A stretch of 44,858 bases of DNA from Anaerolinea sp. (GTDB lineage: Bacteria; Chloroflexota; Anaerolineae; Anaerolineales; Anaerolineaceae), in contig JARKOV010000155.1 in the NCBI GenBank assembly GCA_029975965.1, positions 1-44,858 of the forward strand. The letters run 5' to 3'. Below, piece by piece: positions 1 through 7,602 of this stretch. A program made the translations under genes and the position numbers. Each line of letters opens with the position of its first letter. The first letter of the stretch is position 1. The notes beneath the pieces were generated by a model. That model was not told the origin of the DNA and ran no database searches. It worked only from the letters and a program-made list of their open reading frames with translations.

Positions 1-297
1 CGCGGCCCGGTGACTGACGGGTTGGTACTGCTTGACCGCTTCAGCCAGGTCCTGGCGAGCCGACTGATAATCGCCTTTTTCATATTCGTACTTCGCGATG
101 GTGACCAGCACCTCCAATCCCTCCAAACGATCCTGAGATGAATGGCTGGTTGCCCGAAGCTCGCGGATCAGAGCGTCCTTGTGTTTATCCGGAACACGCG
201 TGTCCTGCAATTGGTAAAGCGACAGCATATTGCTGCTGCTCAGATGGCTGCGATCGTCGATGTTCAACCAACCATACGCCTCGTTGATGGTGATCAT
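1..297 (-). CDS. TPR-like protein, 3' end outside the window
   Basis: This open frame starts at an ATG at 297-295 and runs off the left edge, leaving 99 codons. The start overlaps the stop of the upstream gene as ATGA, so it is the last visible gene of the operon that begins at 4965. The N-terminus (MITINEAYGWLNIDD) has no signal peptide. Residues from about 40 on are helical, with the stretch EYEKGDYQSARQDLAEAVK, which resembles one TPR helix pair. I infer a cytoplasmic TPR-like adaptor that works with the two SPFH-like membrane proteins upstream. The visible part is too short to name a family. The gene is easily missed because it lacks a stop inside the window. Confidence 0.7.
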   Translation of the reverse strand, partial: MITINEAYGWLNIDDRSHLSSSNMLSLYQLQDTRVPDKHKDALIRELRATSHSSQDRLEGLEVLVTIAKYEYEKGDYQSARQDLAEAVKQYQPVSHRAA

Positions 298-1568
298 TTT
301 TGATCCTTCCCCGGAGTTAGCTCATTTTTGCCCGATTCTGCCATCACCTCAAGAAGCTGTGCGGTCCGCGCGAGAAGCATCTTGCGCACATTTTCCGCCG
401 CATCCGAACCCAACTCAACGCTCTCCAGCGAATTGGCAATGCTGATGATCAACTCCGCCTGCGCTTCTGCCCGGCCTAATTCCTCGTAGACGCTGCGTTT
501 CGCCTCGCCGAACGCCTTCACCACCTTGGCGTCGCCCAGCCATTCCGCTGCCAGCGTATCCGTGCGCTGCATGTCGACCAATTCCTCGTCGATTGCAAAA
601 TGCCCGATATCAACATAAATCAACTCGGCCCCCAGGCTGCGCAGCGAGTTACGCGTGGAGCCGTGGAACAAGCTGTTGCGCAGCTCGCGGCGCGGGTCCT
701 GGCTGGCCTCGCGGGGAGCTGTGAGCTCATCGATGTCGTGCGCGTTGACATAATCGGTGATCCCACCGACAATCGCCCGGCTGACGGCGGTCTTCCAGGC
801 TTCCAGTCCATTTTCGTCGACCGATAGATTGTAGGCCATGTTCCATAGAGCCTGCGCATCGAATGGATACGGATCTTGCAGCGTTCGGCGCCGTGGCCGG
901 CCATGCTCCAGTTCGGGGAAAAGCCTGAAGCGATAATGGATATCCTGGACCGTCACCATGATGCCGTCTCGGGTGAGCGCCTTGACGCCATCGCGGCTGC
1001 CCTGCTGCTCATCCAGGCTGGCAATCTGCCCGATGGTCTCGAAGGGAGTGAGGTAATACGTCTCGCGCAACGTGATATTGGAAGGCTGGCGCAATTTCCG
1101 GAACAGCACCGCATTGCCGGGATGGATGAAGACATACCCGGGCCCACCGATGGCATCCACCAGGTTCACTTTGCCCTTGGGGATTTTTTTCACCCCACCA
1201 TCGATCACCAGCGAAGGGATATTGCGGGCGAAGACAGAGGAAATCACATACTTCAACCCCAGGCGCAACTGCGGAAGCGCATACACATCCTTGACATATG
1301 TTCCAGCCCACAGGAAAACACCGATCACGGCAGCCAGGGGGGCTATATAGTAGCGCATGCTCACCGGGCTCAACAGAACCGCTAATATCGTGCGGATTGG
1401 ATCCTCGATCAGGCTTTGAGAAGCCAGCGATAGGTCCCAGCTCTCGAAGCGGAAGGTGCCCCAGAACGCCACCGCCAACCCCAGCAGCACGGAGCCCAAG
1501 AAACGCAGAAAACCGTAAATCTGCTGCCTTGAAGCGAGGTCAGTTTGGGTCGCGCGCAGGTTGCTCAT
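294..1568 (-). CDS. SPFH/band-7-like membrane protein (second of a pair)
   Basis: A 424-residue protein with two hydrophobic segments near the N-terminus (about residues 22-42 and 71-92), followed by a cytoplasmic-type region. It contains GGPGYVFIHPGNAVLF and a stretch of alternating beta segments (TRDGIMVTVQDIHYRFRLF), as in SPFH (stomatin/prohibitin/flotillin) domains, and then a charged, Ala-rich helical C-terminus (EAKRSVYEELGRAEAQAELI) typical of SPFH oligomerisation helices. Its start overlaps the stop of the paralogue upstream (1565) as ATGA, and its own stop overlaps the next gene. I infer that the two SPFH-like proteins form a membrane hetero-oligomer. The family is assigned by pattern only; the exact substrate or role is unknown. 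Confidence 0.65.
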   Translation of the reverse strand: MSNLRATQTDLASRQQIYGFLRFLGSVLLGLAVAFWGTFRFESWDLSLASQSLIEDPIRTILAVLLSPVSMRYYIAPLAAVIGVFLWAGTYVKDVYALPQLRLGLKYVISSVFARNIPSLVIDGGVKKIPKGKVNLVDAIGGPGYVFIHPGNAVLFRKLRQPSNITLRETYYLTPFETIGQIASLDEQQGSRDGVKALTRDGIMVTVQDIHYRFRLFPELEHGRPRRRTLQDPYPFDAQALWNMAYNLSVDENGLEAWKTAVSRAIVGGITDYVNAHDIDELTAPREASQDPRRELRNSLFHGSTRNSLRSLGAELIYVDIGHFAIDEELVDMQRTDTLAAEWLGDAKVVKAFGEAKRSVYEELGRAEAQAELIISIANSLESVELGSDAAENVRKMLLARTAQLLEVMAESGKNELTPGKDQK

Positions 1569-3319
1569 GGCTGCTCCCCTGGTGGAAGGGTGACCTGCTG
1601 AGGTTGGCCGGCAGGCGGTTGGTTACCATCGCCTGGCGTTAACAGTTGCTGGGCAAATCGCATCATTTCCAGCACATTTGGGGGCAACAACTGCCGTGTT
1701 TTTGGATCCGCCGCGACCTTTTCTAAAGATTGCAGCAGGCGGACGGCCAGCACTTCTCGATTCAACGTGGTCAAGAAAATTTGGTTCAGGTGCGTTGCCA
1801 GGTCTTGTTGCGCCAACGCGCGCGCGCGGGAGTGAATCCGGGTGACTTCCAGGTCGCGAGCTGCATCGACGATCGCCTTGTCGCGCTCCCAGGGCGCACG
1901 CCAGCTCTCCAGGCGATGCTTGTACACCGCATCTGAAACCGGCAAAATGTCACCGAAGCCGCTGGCGATCACCTTGATCCCCCGGTCGCGCAAAATCTTA
2001 GAGTTCGCCAACGGTTGGACTTTGGAAGTCACCAGGTCTGCTTGACGGTAGACGCGCCGGACCGCCAGCCGCTCGCCAGAAGCCAGGAAGACCAGGCGAA
2101 ACGAGAGCAATCCGTTGTTGCGCATCGTCTGGCGCAGCCTGGCCCGGTATCGCACCAGGGGAAAGGGCATCGGCATGCCCACCTTGTAGAAATCGTCATA
2201 CGAAACCTGCGAGATAATCTCGCGGAAAATGCTCGCGGCCAGCCGGGTGGGCAACTCCGTCCAGGGCTGGACGTTATCATCGTCGCCGCGCGCCTCAGAA
2301 TAGACCGCCGAGAAAACGCGCTCACGGTTGAACACCGGCAATGCCGGCGGCGGCTCCAGTTTTTTGTAAGGGATAAATTCCTGGGTGTGCTCGAGCACGC
2401 GGAAGAAGTGGTGAATCTCCTGCCGGTCGAGGTGGTCGAGTTCATCGCTCAACCCGATCACCCGCAGATGCGGGTCATTTTGGTGGTCGTTGATCTCCTC
2501 GAAGTGAACCACCCGAAGGTTTTCAGGCCGGCGTTCACCATCATAGGTGACCTGCACTTCATCGGGTTTTTGCCCTATCGTGAAAATGGACCAGACATTC
2601 GCTTTTACCTCGATGCCGTTGCGCGTGTAGCCGGTCACATTCTTTAACATGCGGAACTGCCGGCGCAGGTCGACCGAGCTGCGAATTCGCTCGCGAGGGC
2701 GGGTGTAAACAATCCCTGGACCCATCACGCGCGGAGATTCCGCCCGGTCAGCCAGGCCTAACGACCACATCAAGCGGTGCATCCCGCTGCTGAAACCGGA
2801 GCTGATACTGGGTGGCGGCAGGCGCTCTTCGAGGACAATCGCGGAGTTGAAATCCACCACCGCCACACCCGGCCCGTCGCGCACGTCCTCTTTGGTCGAC
2901 AGGATCTTTCCATCCTTAACGAACACGGCTGGCCCGTGCTGACCCAGGACAAACAGGATGAATTGGTAAGCCGTGCGCAGACGCTCCTGCAAGGTTGTCA
3001 CCGGGAGCAGCGCCTGCTGCGAGATGAGCAGCACCCAAACCGTAAAAAAGCCCAGGAACGTCAGGGCGTTATAGCCCAGATTGGCGAGTGAATCCAGGCG
3101 CGACTGGCTGAACCCGTATGGGAATTCGGCAATCATGGCAATCACATCGCCGAACTCGCGCCGGAAAAAGGTCAAAAAGAGCAGAACCAGCACTACCACG
3201 GTTCCGCGGATGATCATGCGCCTGCGCTTGATGGAAGGTTCGCCGATGTACATGCCAGAATCAGGAAAAATGTTCGATAAACTTGAATCAGTATATACTT
3301 TTTGCTCGCGTACTGTCAA
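1565..3319 (-). CDS. SPFH/band-7-like membrane protein (first of a pair)
   Basis: A 584-residue protein. The N-terminal 35 residues are polar. Two transmembrane segments follow (about residues 36-50 and 85-108), then a region with GPGVAVVDFNSAIVLE, which matches the pattern in its neighbour (GPGYVFIHPGNAVLF). Further on are GIEVKANVWSIFTIG and a long helical, Arg/Ala-rich C-terminus (about 470-560) ending in a Pro/Gln-rich tail. The layout is that of an SPFH-type membrane scaffold, longer than its partner because of a charged insertion around residues 255-330. It overlaps the ABC1 kinase gene by ATGA upstream and its paralogue by ATGA downstream, so synthesis of the three is probably coupled. 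No peptidase is visible nearby, unlike the NfeD-linked stomatin operons. Confidence 0.65.
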   Translation of the reverse strand: MTVREQKVYTDSSLSNIFPDSGMYIGEPSIKRRRMIIRGTVVVLVLLFLTFFRREFGDVIAMIAEFPYGFSQSRLDSLANLGYNALTFLGFFTVWVLLISQQALLPVTTLQERLRTAYQFILFVLGQHGPAVFVKDGKILSTKEDVRDGPGVAVVDFNSAIVLEERLPPPSISSGFSSGMHRLMWSLGLADRAESPRVMGPGIVYTRPRERIRSSVDLRRQFRMLKNVTGYTRNGIEVKANVWSIFTIGQKPDEVQVTYDGERRPENLRVVHFEEINDHQNDPHLRVIGLSDELDHLDRQEIHHFFRVLEHTQEFIPYKKLEPPPALPVFNRERVFSAVYSEARGDDDNVQPWTELPTRLAASIFREIISQVSYDDFYKVGMPMPFPLVRYRARLRQTMRNNGLLSFRLVFLASGERLAVRRVYRQADLVTSKVQPLANSKILRDRGIKVIASGFGDILPVSDAVYKHRLESWRAPWERDKAIVDAARDLEVTRIHSRARALAQQDLATHLNQIFLTTLNREVLAVRLLQSLEKVAADPKTRQLLPPNVLEMMRFAQQLLTPGDGNQPPAGQPQQVTLPPGEQP

Positions 3320-4965
3320 TACCGCGCGACCAGCAAGACGAAGAGTGCGACCAACGCGACTCCCCCAACGATGGCGGCTGGCGTGACCAAACCGGCCAGG
3401 AAAAGTTGCACCGCGCCCAGGAAAAGCGCCGAAAACAGCACGGCAATGATGAGACGGCGTACCGCAGCTTCGAGCCTGCCCAGCCCGTGCTTCAACTCCG
3501 GGGTTTGCACAGCCAGCCGGCCCGATTCGATCCGCGTGAGCAATTGGTCGCCGCGCCTGGGCAACCCTGAAGCCACCCTCAACGTATCAGCCAGCTCGCG
3601 CACGAAGAATTCGAGCGGGCCTCCGCGCTCGGTTTCGACCAGCTTCTGCGCATAAGGAGCGATCTGTGACCAAATGTTGAACTCCGTGTCCAACCCGCTG
3701 CATATTCCGGAGAGGATGCTCACGCAACGTCCCAGCAAAATGAAATTTTCCGGCACCTGGAAAGGCATTTCGTAGAGCACATCGCTGAACTCGCGCGCAA
3801 ACTCGACAATTTCTTCCCGCGCCAGCCCCGCCAGCTCCGGCGCAGTTCGGCCCCAAAACCGCGAAAAGGCAACCGCGCTGGCCTTCTCGATGGCCTCCGC
3901 GTCCGCGCCGGGGAGCAAGATGTGCAATTGCTGGTACGCCCGCACCAGACGTGTGGCATCTTGTGTGCCAATTGCGATAAGCACCTCGCGCAGGCCGGCC
4001 AGGGTGGTGTCGGGCAATTTCCCCACCATCCCAAAGTCGACAAAGACGAGTTTCCATCCGCTCGATCCACCTTCCGCTGCCGGTTGAACAAACAGGTTGC
4101 CCGGATGCGGGTCAGCATGGAAAAAGCGATCCTCAAAGATCTGCTTCAGGTAGGTGTCGAACAGCCGGGCGGCAACCTCCTTGCGGTCCAGGCCGGCGGA
4201 CTCGATGGCGGCGTAATCCGTGATCTTGATTGCGCGGACATCCTCCAGCGTGAGCACGCGCCGCGATGTGTGAGTCCAGATCACGCGCGGCACGCACACC
4301 CCTTCCTGCCCGGCAAAATTCGCTGCAAACGTCTCGGCATGCCGACCTTCGAGCAGGTAATCGATCTCCTCGTAGAGCGATTGGCTGAACTCCTCCATCA
4401 GCCCCGGCACATTCACGCGGCGTCTCACCGGTTCATATTGGTGCACCCACCGGCTGACAACCCGTAAGGCAGATAAATCGGTCTCGACGATAGCATCGAT
4501 CCCTGGGCGTTGCACCTTGACCACAACGCCCGGGCAATCGGCGCAATCGGCGGCGCGGATGCGGGCGGTGTGCACTTGCCCAATCGAAGCTGCCGCCAGC
4601 GGGGTTGGATCGAAAAACTCGAACAGGCTCTCCAGGGAGCGCCCAAATTCTGCCTCGACAACTCGCCGGATATCTTCTGTTGCCTCCGCGCGCACCTCGT
4701 CCTGCAGGCCCGACAACTCCTCGGTGATCTCGCGGGGACGCACATCCAGCCGGGCAGATAGAAACTGGCCCACCTTGATCATCACCCCGCCCATCTGAAT
4801 TGCCATCGCCCTGAACGCAACCGCAATCCTCCGCAAACGCTCTGGGCGATTGCGCCGCGAAAGCCTCCCCAACCCCAGCTTGGGGAGGGTAATGTCCCAC
4901 CACAGCATTCCGATCAAAACACGGGCGAAGAACCAGAGAATCCGGCGATAACGGGTGCGATGCAT
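3316..4965 (-). CDS. ABC1/UbiB-family atypical kinase
   Basis: A 549-residue member of the ABC1/AarF/UbiB atypical kinase family. Visible family motifs are KxGQ (K64-Q67 in IKVGQFLSAR), the Ala-rich loop (PLAAASIGQVHTA, 122-134), the nucleotide-contacting Lys (VVVKVQRPG, K150), the catalytic loop HADPHPGN (D285, N290) and FVDFG (D310). The C-terminus (about 505-548) has two hydrophobic helices, so the kinase is membrane-anchored. An insert just before K150 carries a CxxC pair (C141, C144), which I do not recognise as standard. Family members support ubiquinone synthesis or lipid homeostasis; no quinone-synthesis gene lies nearby. Here it heads an operon with two SPFH-like proteins. The -10 box ends only 6 bases before the ATG, so the mRNA may be leaderless. 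Confidence 0.88.
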   Translation of the reverse strand: MHRTRYRRILWFFARVLIGMLWWDITLPKLGLGRLSRRNRPERLRRIAVAFRAMAIQMGGVMIKVGQFLSARLDVRPREITEELSGLQDEVRAEATEDIRRVVEAEFGRSLESLFEFFDPTPLAAASIGQVHTARIRAADCADCPGVVVKVQRPGIDAIVETDLSALRVVSRWVHQYEPVRRRVNVPGLMEEFSQSLYEEIDYLLEGRHAETFAANFAGQEGVCVPRVIWTHTSRRVLTLEDVRAIKITDYAAIESAGLDRKEVAARLFDTYLKQIFEDRFFHADPHPGNLFVQPAAEGGSSGWKLVFVDFGMVGKLPDTTLAGLREVLIAIGTQDATRLVRAYQQLHILLPGADAEAIEKASAVAFSRFWGRTAPELAGLAREEIVEFAREFSDVLYEMPFQVPENFILLGRCVSILSGICSGLDTEFNIWSQIAPYAQKLVETERGGPLEFFVRELADTLRVASGLPRRGDQLLTRIESGRLAVQTPELKHGLGRLEAAVRRLIIAVLFSALFLGAVQLFLAGLVTPAAIVGGVALVALFVLLVARY

Positions 4966-4971
4966 AGCGTA

Positions 4972-5002
4972 ATTATAGTCCCTGGACGATCCCGGCTATA
5001 AT
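4972..5002. promoter_or_regulatory. Overlapping divergent promoters, 4965 and 5009 genes
   Basis: The 43-bp gap between the two divergent genes holds a 7-bp perfect inverted repeat: ATTATAG at 4972-4978 and CTATAAT at 4996-5002. Each arm is a consensus -10 box (TATAAT) pointing outwards, 6 bases from the ATG at 4965 on the minus strand and 6 bases from the GTG at 5009 on the plus strand. Each -10 sits where the other promoter would have its -35. Neither gene has room for a Shine-Dalgarno site, so both are predicted to be leaderless and to compete for RNA polymerase. Confidence 0.65.
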
Positions 5003-5008
5003 CACTGA

Positions 5009-6262
5009 GTGCCAGACTCATCGATATTTGACCTGGTCATCGTTGGCGGAGGGGCAGCCGGGTTCTTCGCAGGGATTGCGTGCGCCGAAGCGAACCCCGC
5101 CTGTCGAATTTTAATCCTGGAGAAATCGCCCGCCGTGCTGGCAAAGGTGCGGATTTCTGGCGGCGGGCGTTGCAACGTCACTCACGCTTGCTTCGACCCG
5201 GAGGCGCTGGTTCGATATTATCCACGTGGCGCCAAAGAATTACGGGGCGCTTTTAGCCGTTTCCAACCGCAAGACACCCTGCGCTGGTTCGAAACGCGGG
5301 GAGTGTTGCTGAAGACAGAAACCGACGGGCGGGTTTTCCCGGTCAGCGATTCCTCTTCGACCATCACTGCCTGCCTCAGCGGCCTGGCTGCTCGATATGG
5401 CATTCAGGTTCGCACACGGGCTAACGTGACGGGTCTGCGGGCCACGCCGGATCGAGCCTTTCACATCCAGTTGCAAGGCGGCGACGAATATCACAGCCGG
5501 CGCGTGCTGCTCGCCTGTGGTGGAGCGCGGGGTGGTTTCGCGCTGGCATCTGGCCTGGGTCACACCATCCAACCCCCCGTACCCTCGCTTTTCACATTTG
5601 CCATCCCCGATCCGCGGCTCGCCGGCATGCAAGGTGTCGCCGTGCCGAACGCCCATCTCACCTTACCCGCTGCCAGGCTCGTGGCTGAAGGAGCCTTGCT
5701 CGTCACACACTGGGGGTTGTCGGGGCCGGCGGTGTTGCGGCTCTCAGCCTGGGGCGCGCGTGAACTGCACGCGTGCAATTACCAGGCTTTGCTGGTCGTC
5801 GATTGGATCGCCCCATTGAACGCGGAAGGCGCCGCCACGGTTCTGGATAGAGAAAGGACCGGCGGTGGGCGCAAAAATATCCATGCCCACTCGCCATTTC
5901 CAGGCTTACCCCAGCGACTCTGGTCGCGTTTCGCCGAGGTCGCCGGCATCCCAGACCGCCTCACCTGGGCCAATCTCACCCGCGAGCAGCAAGCCCACCT
6001 CATCCGCCAGTTGACGCAGGCCGAGTTCCACATGACCGGCAAAGGCGAATTCAAGGAGGAGTTTGTAACCTGCGGGGGCGTAACATTAAAGGAAGTCGAT
6101 TTTAAGCGCATGGAAAGCCGGGTTGTGCCCGGGCTGCACTTCGCCGGTGAGATTTTAGATATCGATGGACTAACCGGCGGTTTCAATTTCCAGAATGCCT
6201 GGACCACCGGGTGGATTGCCGGAAAAGCCCTGGCAGAAAGCCTGTCAGCCGGGGAATCGTAG
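5009..6262 (+). CDS. HI0933/BaiN-type FAD-dependent oxidoreductase
   Basis: A 417-residue flavoprotein of the HI0933-like family. The N-terminal dinucleotide-binding motif is LVIVGGGAAGFFAG (about 10-23). The family signature RISGGGRCNVTHA follows at about residue 48, and the C-terminal FAD-contacting segment GGFNFQNAWTTGWIAGKAL closes the protein. Relatives are NAD(P)/FAD-dependent enzymes, some acting in bile-acid reduction (BaiN); most have no known substrate. The start is a GTG placed 6 bases after a TATAAT box, which fits a leaderless message. I see no Shine-Dalgarno site and no better start. It is not co-directional with the gene upstream and is followed by a long gap, so it looks monocistronic. 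Confidence 0.88.
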   Translation: MPDSSIFDLVIVGGGAAGFFAGIACAEANPACRILILEKSPAVLAKVRISGGGRCNVTHACFDPEALVRYYPRGAKELRGAFSRFQPQDTLRWFETRGVLLKTETDGRVFPVSDSSSTITACLSGLAARYGIQVRTRANVTGLRATPDRAFHIQLQGGDEYHSRRVLLACGGARGGFALASGLGHTIQPPVPSLFTFAIPDPRLAGMQGVAVPNAHLTLPAARLVAEGALLVTHWGLSGPAVLRLSAWGARELHACNYQALLVVDWIAPLNAEGAATVLDRERTGGGRKNIHAHSPFPGLPQRLWSRFAEVAGIPDRLTWANLTREQQAHLIRQLTQAEFHMTGKGEFKEEFVTCGGVTLKEVDFKRMESRVVPGLHFAGEILDIDGLTGGFNFQNAWTTGWIAGKALAESLSAGES

Positions 6263-6350
6263 GGATAGCGTTGGATGGGCGTCAAGTATCGCCCGCGTTC
6301 CTTTGTTATGATAGCTTCACAGGGCGACTTCGAATCTTCTTCTCCTCCGA

Positions 6351-6383
6351 TGCAAAGACCGGTCCGGCGTACCGGTCTTTGCA
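6351..6383. terminator. 13-bp perfect hairpin after the flavoprotein gene
   Basis: TGCAAAGACCGGT (6351-6363) pairs perfectly with ACCGGTCTTTGCA (6371-6383) around a 7-base loop. No U-tract follows on either strand, so it may be a terminator of non-classical type or a transcript-end stabiliser. It lies 88 bp after the flavoprotein stop. The rest of 6263-6421 shows nothing else I can name. Confidence 0.5.
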
Positions 6384-6421
6384 GTTTAAACCCCTTGTTG
6401 CATTCCAATTTAAATTTTCCC

Positions 6422-6449
6422 TTGAATTTGCTCGACCCAGGGATATACT
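6422..6449 (+). promoter_or_regulatory. Promoter for the ankyrin gene
   Basis: TTGAAT (6422-6427), a 16-base spacer and TATACT (6444-6449). The predicted start near 6456 would leave a leader of about 65 bases before the ankyrin ATG. A perfect AGGAGGT lies at 6453-6459, at the very 5' end of this transcript, and serves a short frame that begins at 6469 rather than the ankyrin gene. Confidence 0.55.
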
Positions 6450-6468
6450 GGTAGGAGGTGGTGCTTCT

Positions 6469-6570
6469 ATGGAGGAGCTTTCTCTGCTCGTGTTTCGCTT
6501 TTCAGAGGAAACGAGGGATCAATGGATGCACGCGATTCGCTTTACCAGGCCGTCATGCAAGGCGACCTGA
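6469..6570 (+). CDS. Possible 33-residue leader ORF
   Basis: An ATG at 6469 sits 9 bases after a perfect AGGAGGT (6453-6459) and opens a 33-codon frame (begins MEELSLLVFRF) that ends at 6570, inside and out of frame with the ankyrin gene starting at 6522. This is the best ribosome-binding site in the neighbourhood, better than the GAGGG in front of the ankyrin ATG. It could be a leader peptide that couples or limits ankyrin translation. The peptide has no recognisable domain, so it may equally be chance. Confidence 0.3.
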   Translation: MEELSLLVFRFSEETRDQWMHAIRFTRPSCKAT

Positions 6571-7190
6571 ACCGTGTCATAGAGATTCTTAATCAATCCC
6601 CCCACTTGTGCAACGCGCGTACCCCGTCTGGCGTGCCGCTCGTCCTGTTTGCGTTGTATTACAACCAGCCGGGTATTTCCCAGGCATTCCTTGAGCGCGC
6701 CGCCGAGGTGGATGTGTTTACTGCCGCTGCCGCCGGTCTGACCCATCGCCTTCGCGAGTTGATCAAAGAACAGCCCGGGCAGGTCAACGCGGTGGCAAAC
6801 GATGGTTTTTCACCGCTCGGGTTGGCCAGTTTTTTCGGCCAGGTCGAAGCGGTCGAGGTGTTACTCGAAAACGGGGCCGAGGTCAATTCGCCTTCCAAAA
6901 ATTCGCAAACGGTCACCCCGCTGCATTCCGCCGCGGCTGGGCAGCATTTGGCCATCGCCAGGCGGTTGATCGAGCGGGGCGCCGACGTTAATGCGCGTCA
7001 GGCCGGAGATTTCACCCCGCTGCATGCCGCGGCCCAAAACGGCCAGGTCGAACTGGTGGAATTGCTGCTGATGAACGGCGCAGAAGTGGAACCTCGCACG
7101 GTTGAAGGGCGCACGCCGCTGGATTATGCGCGCGAAAGCGGAGACGAGCGGGTTTTGGCGCTATTGGTTGCCCACGGAGCCGCAGGATAA
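6522..7190 (+). CDS. Ankyrin-repeat protein
   Basis: A 222-residue protein made almost entirely of ankyrin repeats. Clear repeats are NDGFSPLGLASFFGQVEAVEVLLENGAEVN, then TPLHSAAAGQHLAIARRLIERGADVN, then TPLHAAAQNGQVELVELLLMNGAEVE and a capping TPLDYARESGDERVLALLVAHGA; the first 75 residues hold more degenerate ones. There is no signal peptide or membrane segment, so it is a cytoplasmic protein-binding scaffold with unknown partner. The start has GAGGG (6513-6517) close upstream. Its last 30 bp overlap the 3' end of the MoaD-like gene on the other strand. Confidence 0.88.
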   Translation: MDARDSLYQAVMQGDLNRVIEILNQSPHLCNARTPSGVPLVLFALYYNQPGISQAFLERAAEVDVFTAAAAGLTHRLRELIKEQPGQVNAVANDGFSPLGLASFFGQVEAVEVLLENGAEVNSPSKNSQTVTPLHSAAAGQHLAIARRLIERGADVNARQAGDFTPLHAAAQNGQVELVELLLMNGAEVEPRTVEGRTPLDYARESGDERVLALLVAHGAAG

Positions 7191-7469
7191 GGAACCTCCC
7201 CCCACGGGAGGGAAGATATCGACCTTATCGGCATCATCCAGGCGGGTTTGCATTCCATCCGGCAGCGTCAGCAGGTCACGCCCGTTCACAAAGACATGCA
7301 CGTGGGGCAGCAGCGATCCCCGCTCATCAAATAAATGGGCGTGTAACGCGGGAAAGCGCTCGGTGAGCTGAGCCAGCACTTGTGCGATATTCCCCCCGGG
7401 CGGCAAGTCCACCTCAACGGATTTGCCACCCACCAACGTGCGGAAGTTTGCGTAAAAATGGATTTTCAT
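7161..7469 (-). CDS. MoaD/ThiS-family ubiquitin-like protein with C-terminal tail
   Basis: A 102-residue beta-grasp protein, beginning MKIHFYANFRTLVGGKSVEV and reaching the family's end pattern VDIFPPVGGG. MoaD and ThiS proteins normally stop at Gly-Gly, whose terminal carboxylate is adenylated and carries sulfur for molybdopterin or thiazole synthesis. Here the frame continues for 10 residues (SLSCGSVGNQ) before a TAG. Those codons lie inside the 30-bp overlap with the convergent ankyrin gene. The tail would have to be removed by a protease for carrier activity, as JAMM proteases do for some tailed carriers (QbsE), or the protein is not a sulfur carrier. I chose the ATG at 7469 because the fold starts there and a good promoter lies upstream. 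No moaE, moeB or thi gene is nearby. Confidence 0.85.
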   Translation of the reverse strand: MKIHFYANFRTLVGGKSVEVDLPPGGNIAQVLAQLTERFPALHAHLFDERGSLLPHVHVFVNGRDLLTLPDGMQTRLDDADKVDIFPPVGGGSLSCGSVGNQ

Positions 7470-7491
7470 CGTATCATCTTGCCTGTCCTTG

Positions 7492-7520
7492 ATTTTATCC
7501 AGCCACATCGGCAGCGTCAA
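7492..7520 (-). promoter_or_regulatory. Promoter for the MoaD-like gene
   Basis: On the minus strand TTGACG (7520-7515), a 17-base spacer and TAAAAT (7497-7492) form a near-consensus promoter. The -10 is 22 bases from the ATG at 7469, giving a leader of about 15-17 bases. No strong Shine-Dalgarno site is seen. Confidence 0.6.
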
Positions 7521-7550
7521 TCCAGAAACCATCGAAAACCATCTCCACCC

Positions 7551-7581
7551 TTGACTCTCCGGTAAGGGGAGGCTGTATAGT
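7551..7581 (+). promoter_or_regulatory. Promoter for the transglutaminase-like gene
   Basis: TTGACT (7551-7556) and TATAGT (7576-7581) with a spacer of 19 bases, slightly long. An AGAGGA site precedes the ATG at 7603 by about 8 bases. It is back to back with the MoaD-like promoter, with 30 bp between the two -35 boxes. Confidence 0.45.
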
Positions 7582-7602
7582 GGTTTCAAAGAGGAACCGA
7601 CC

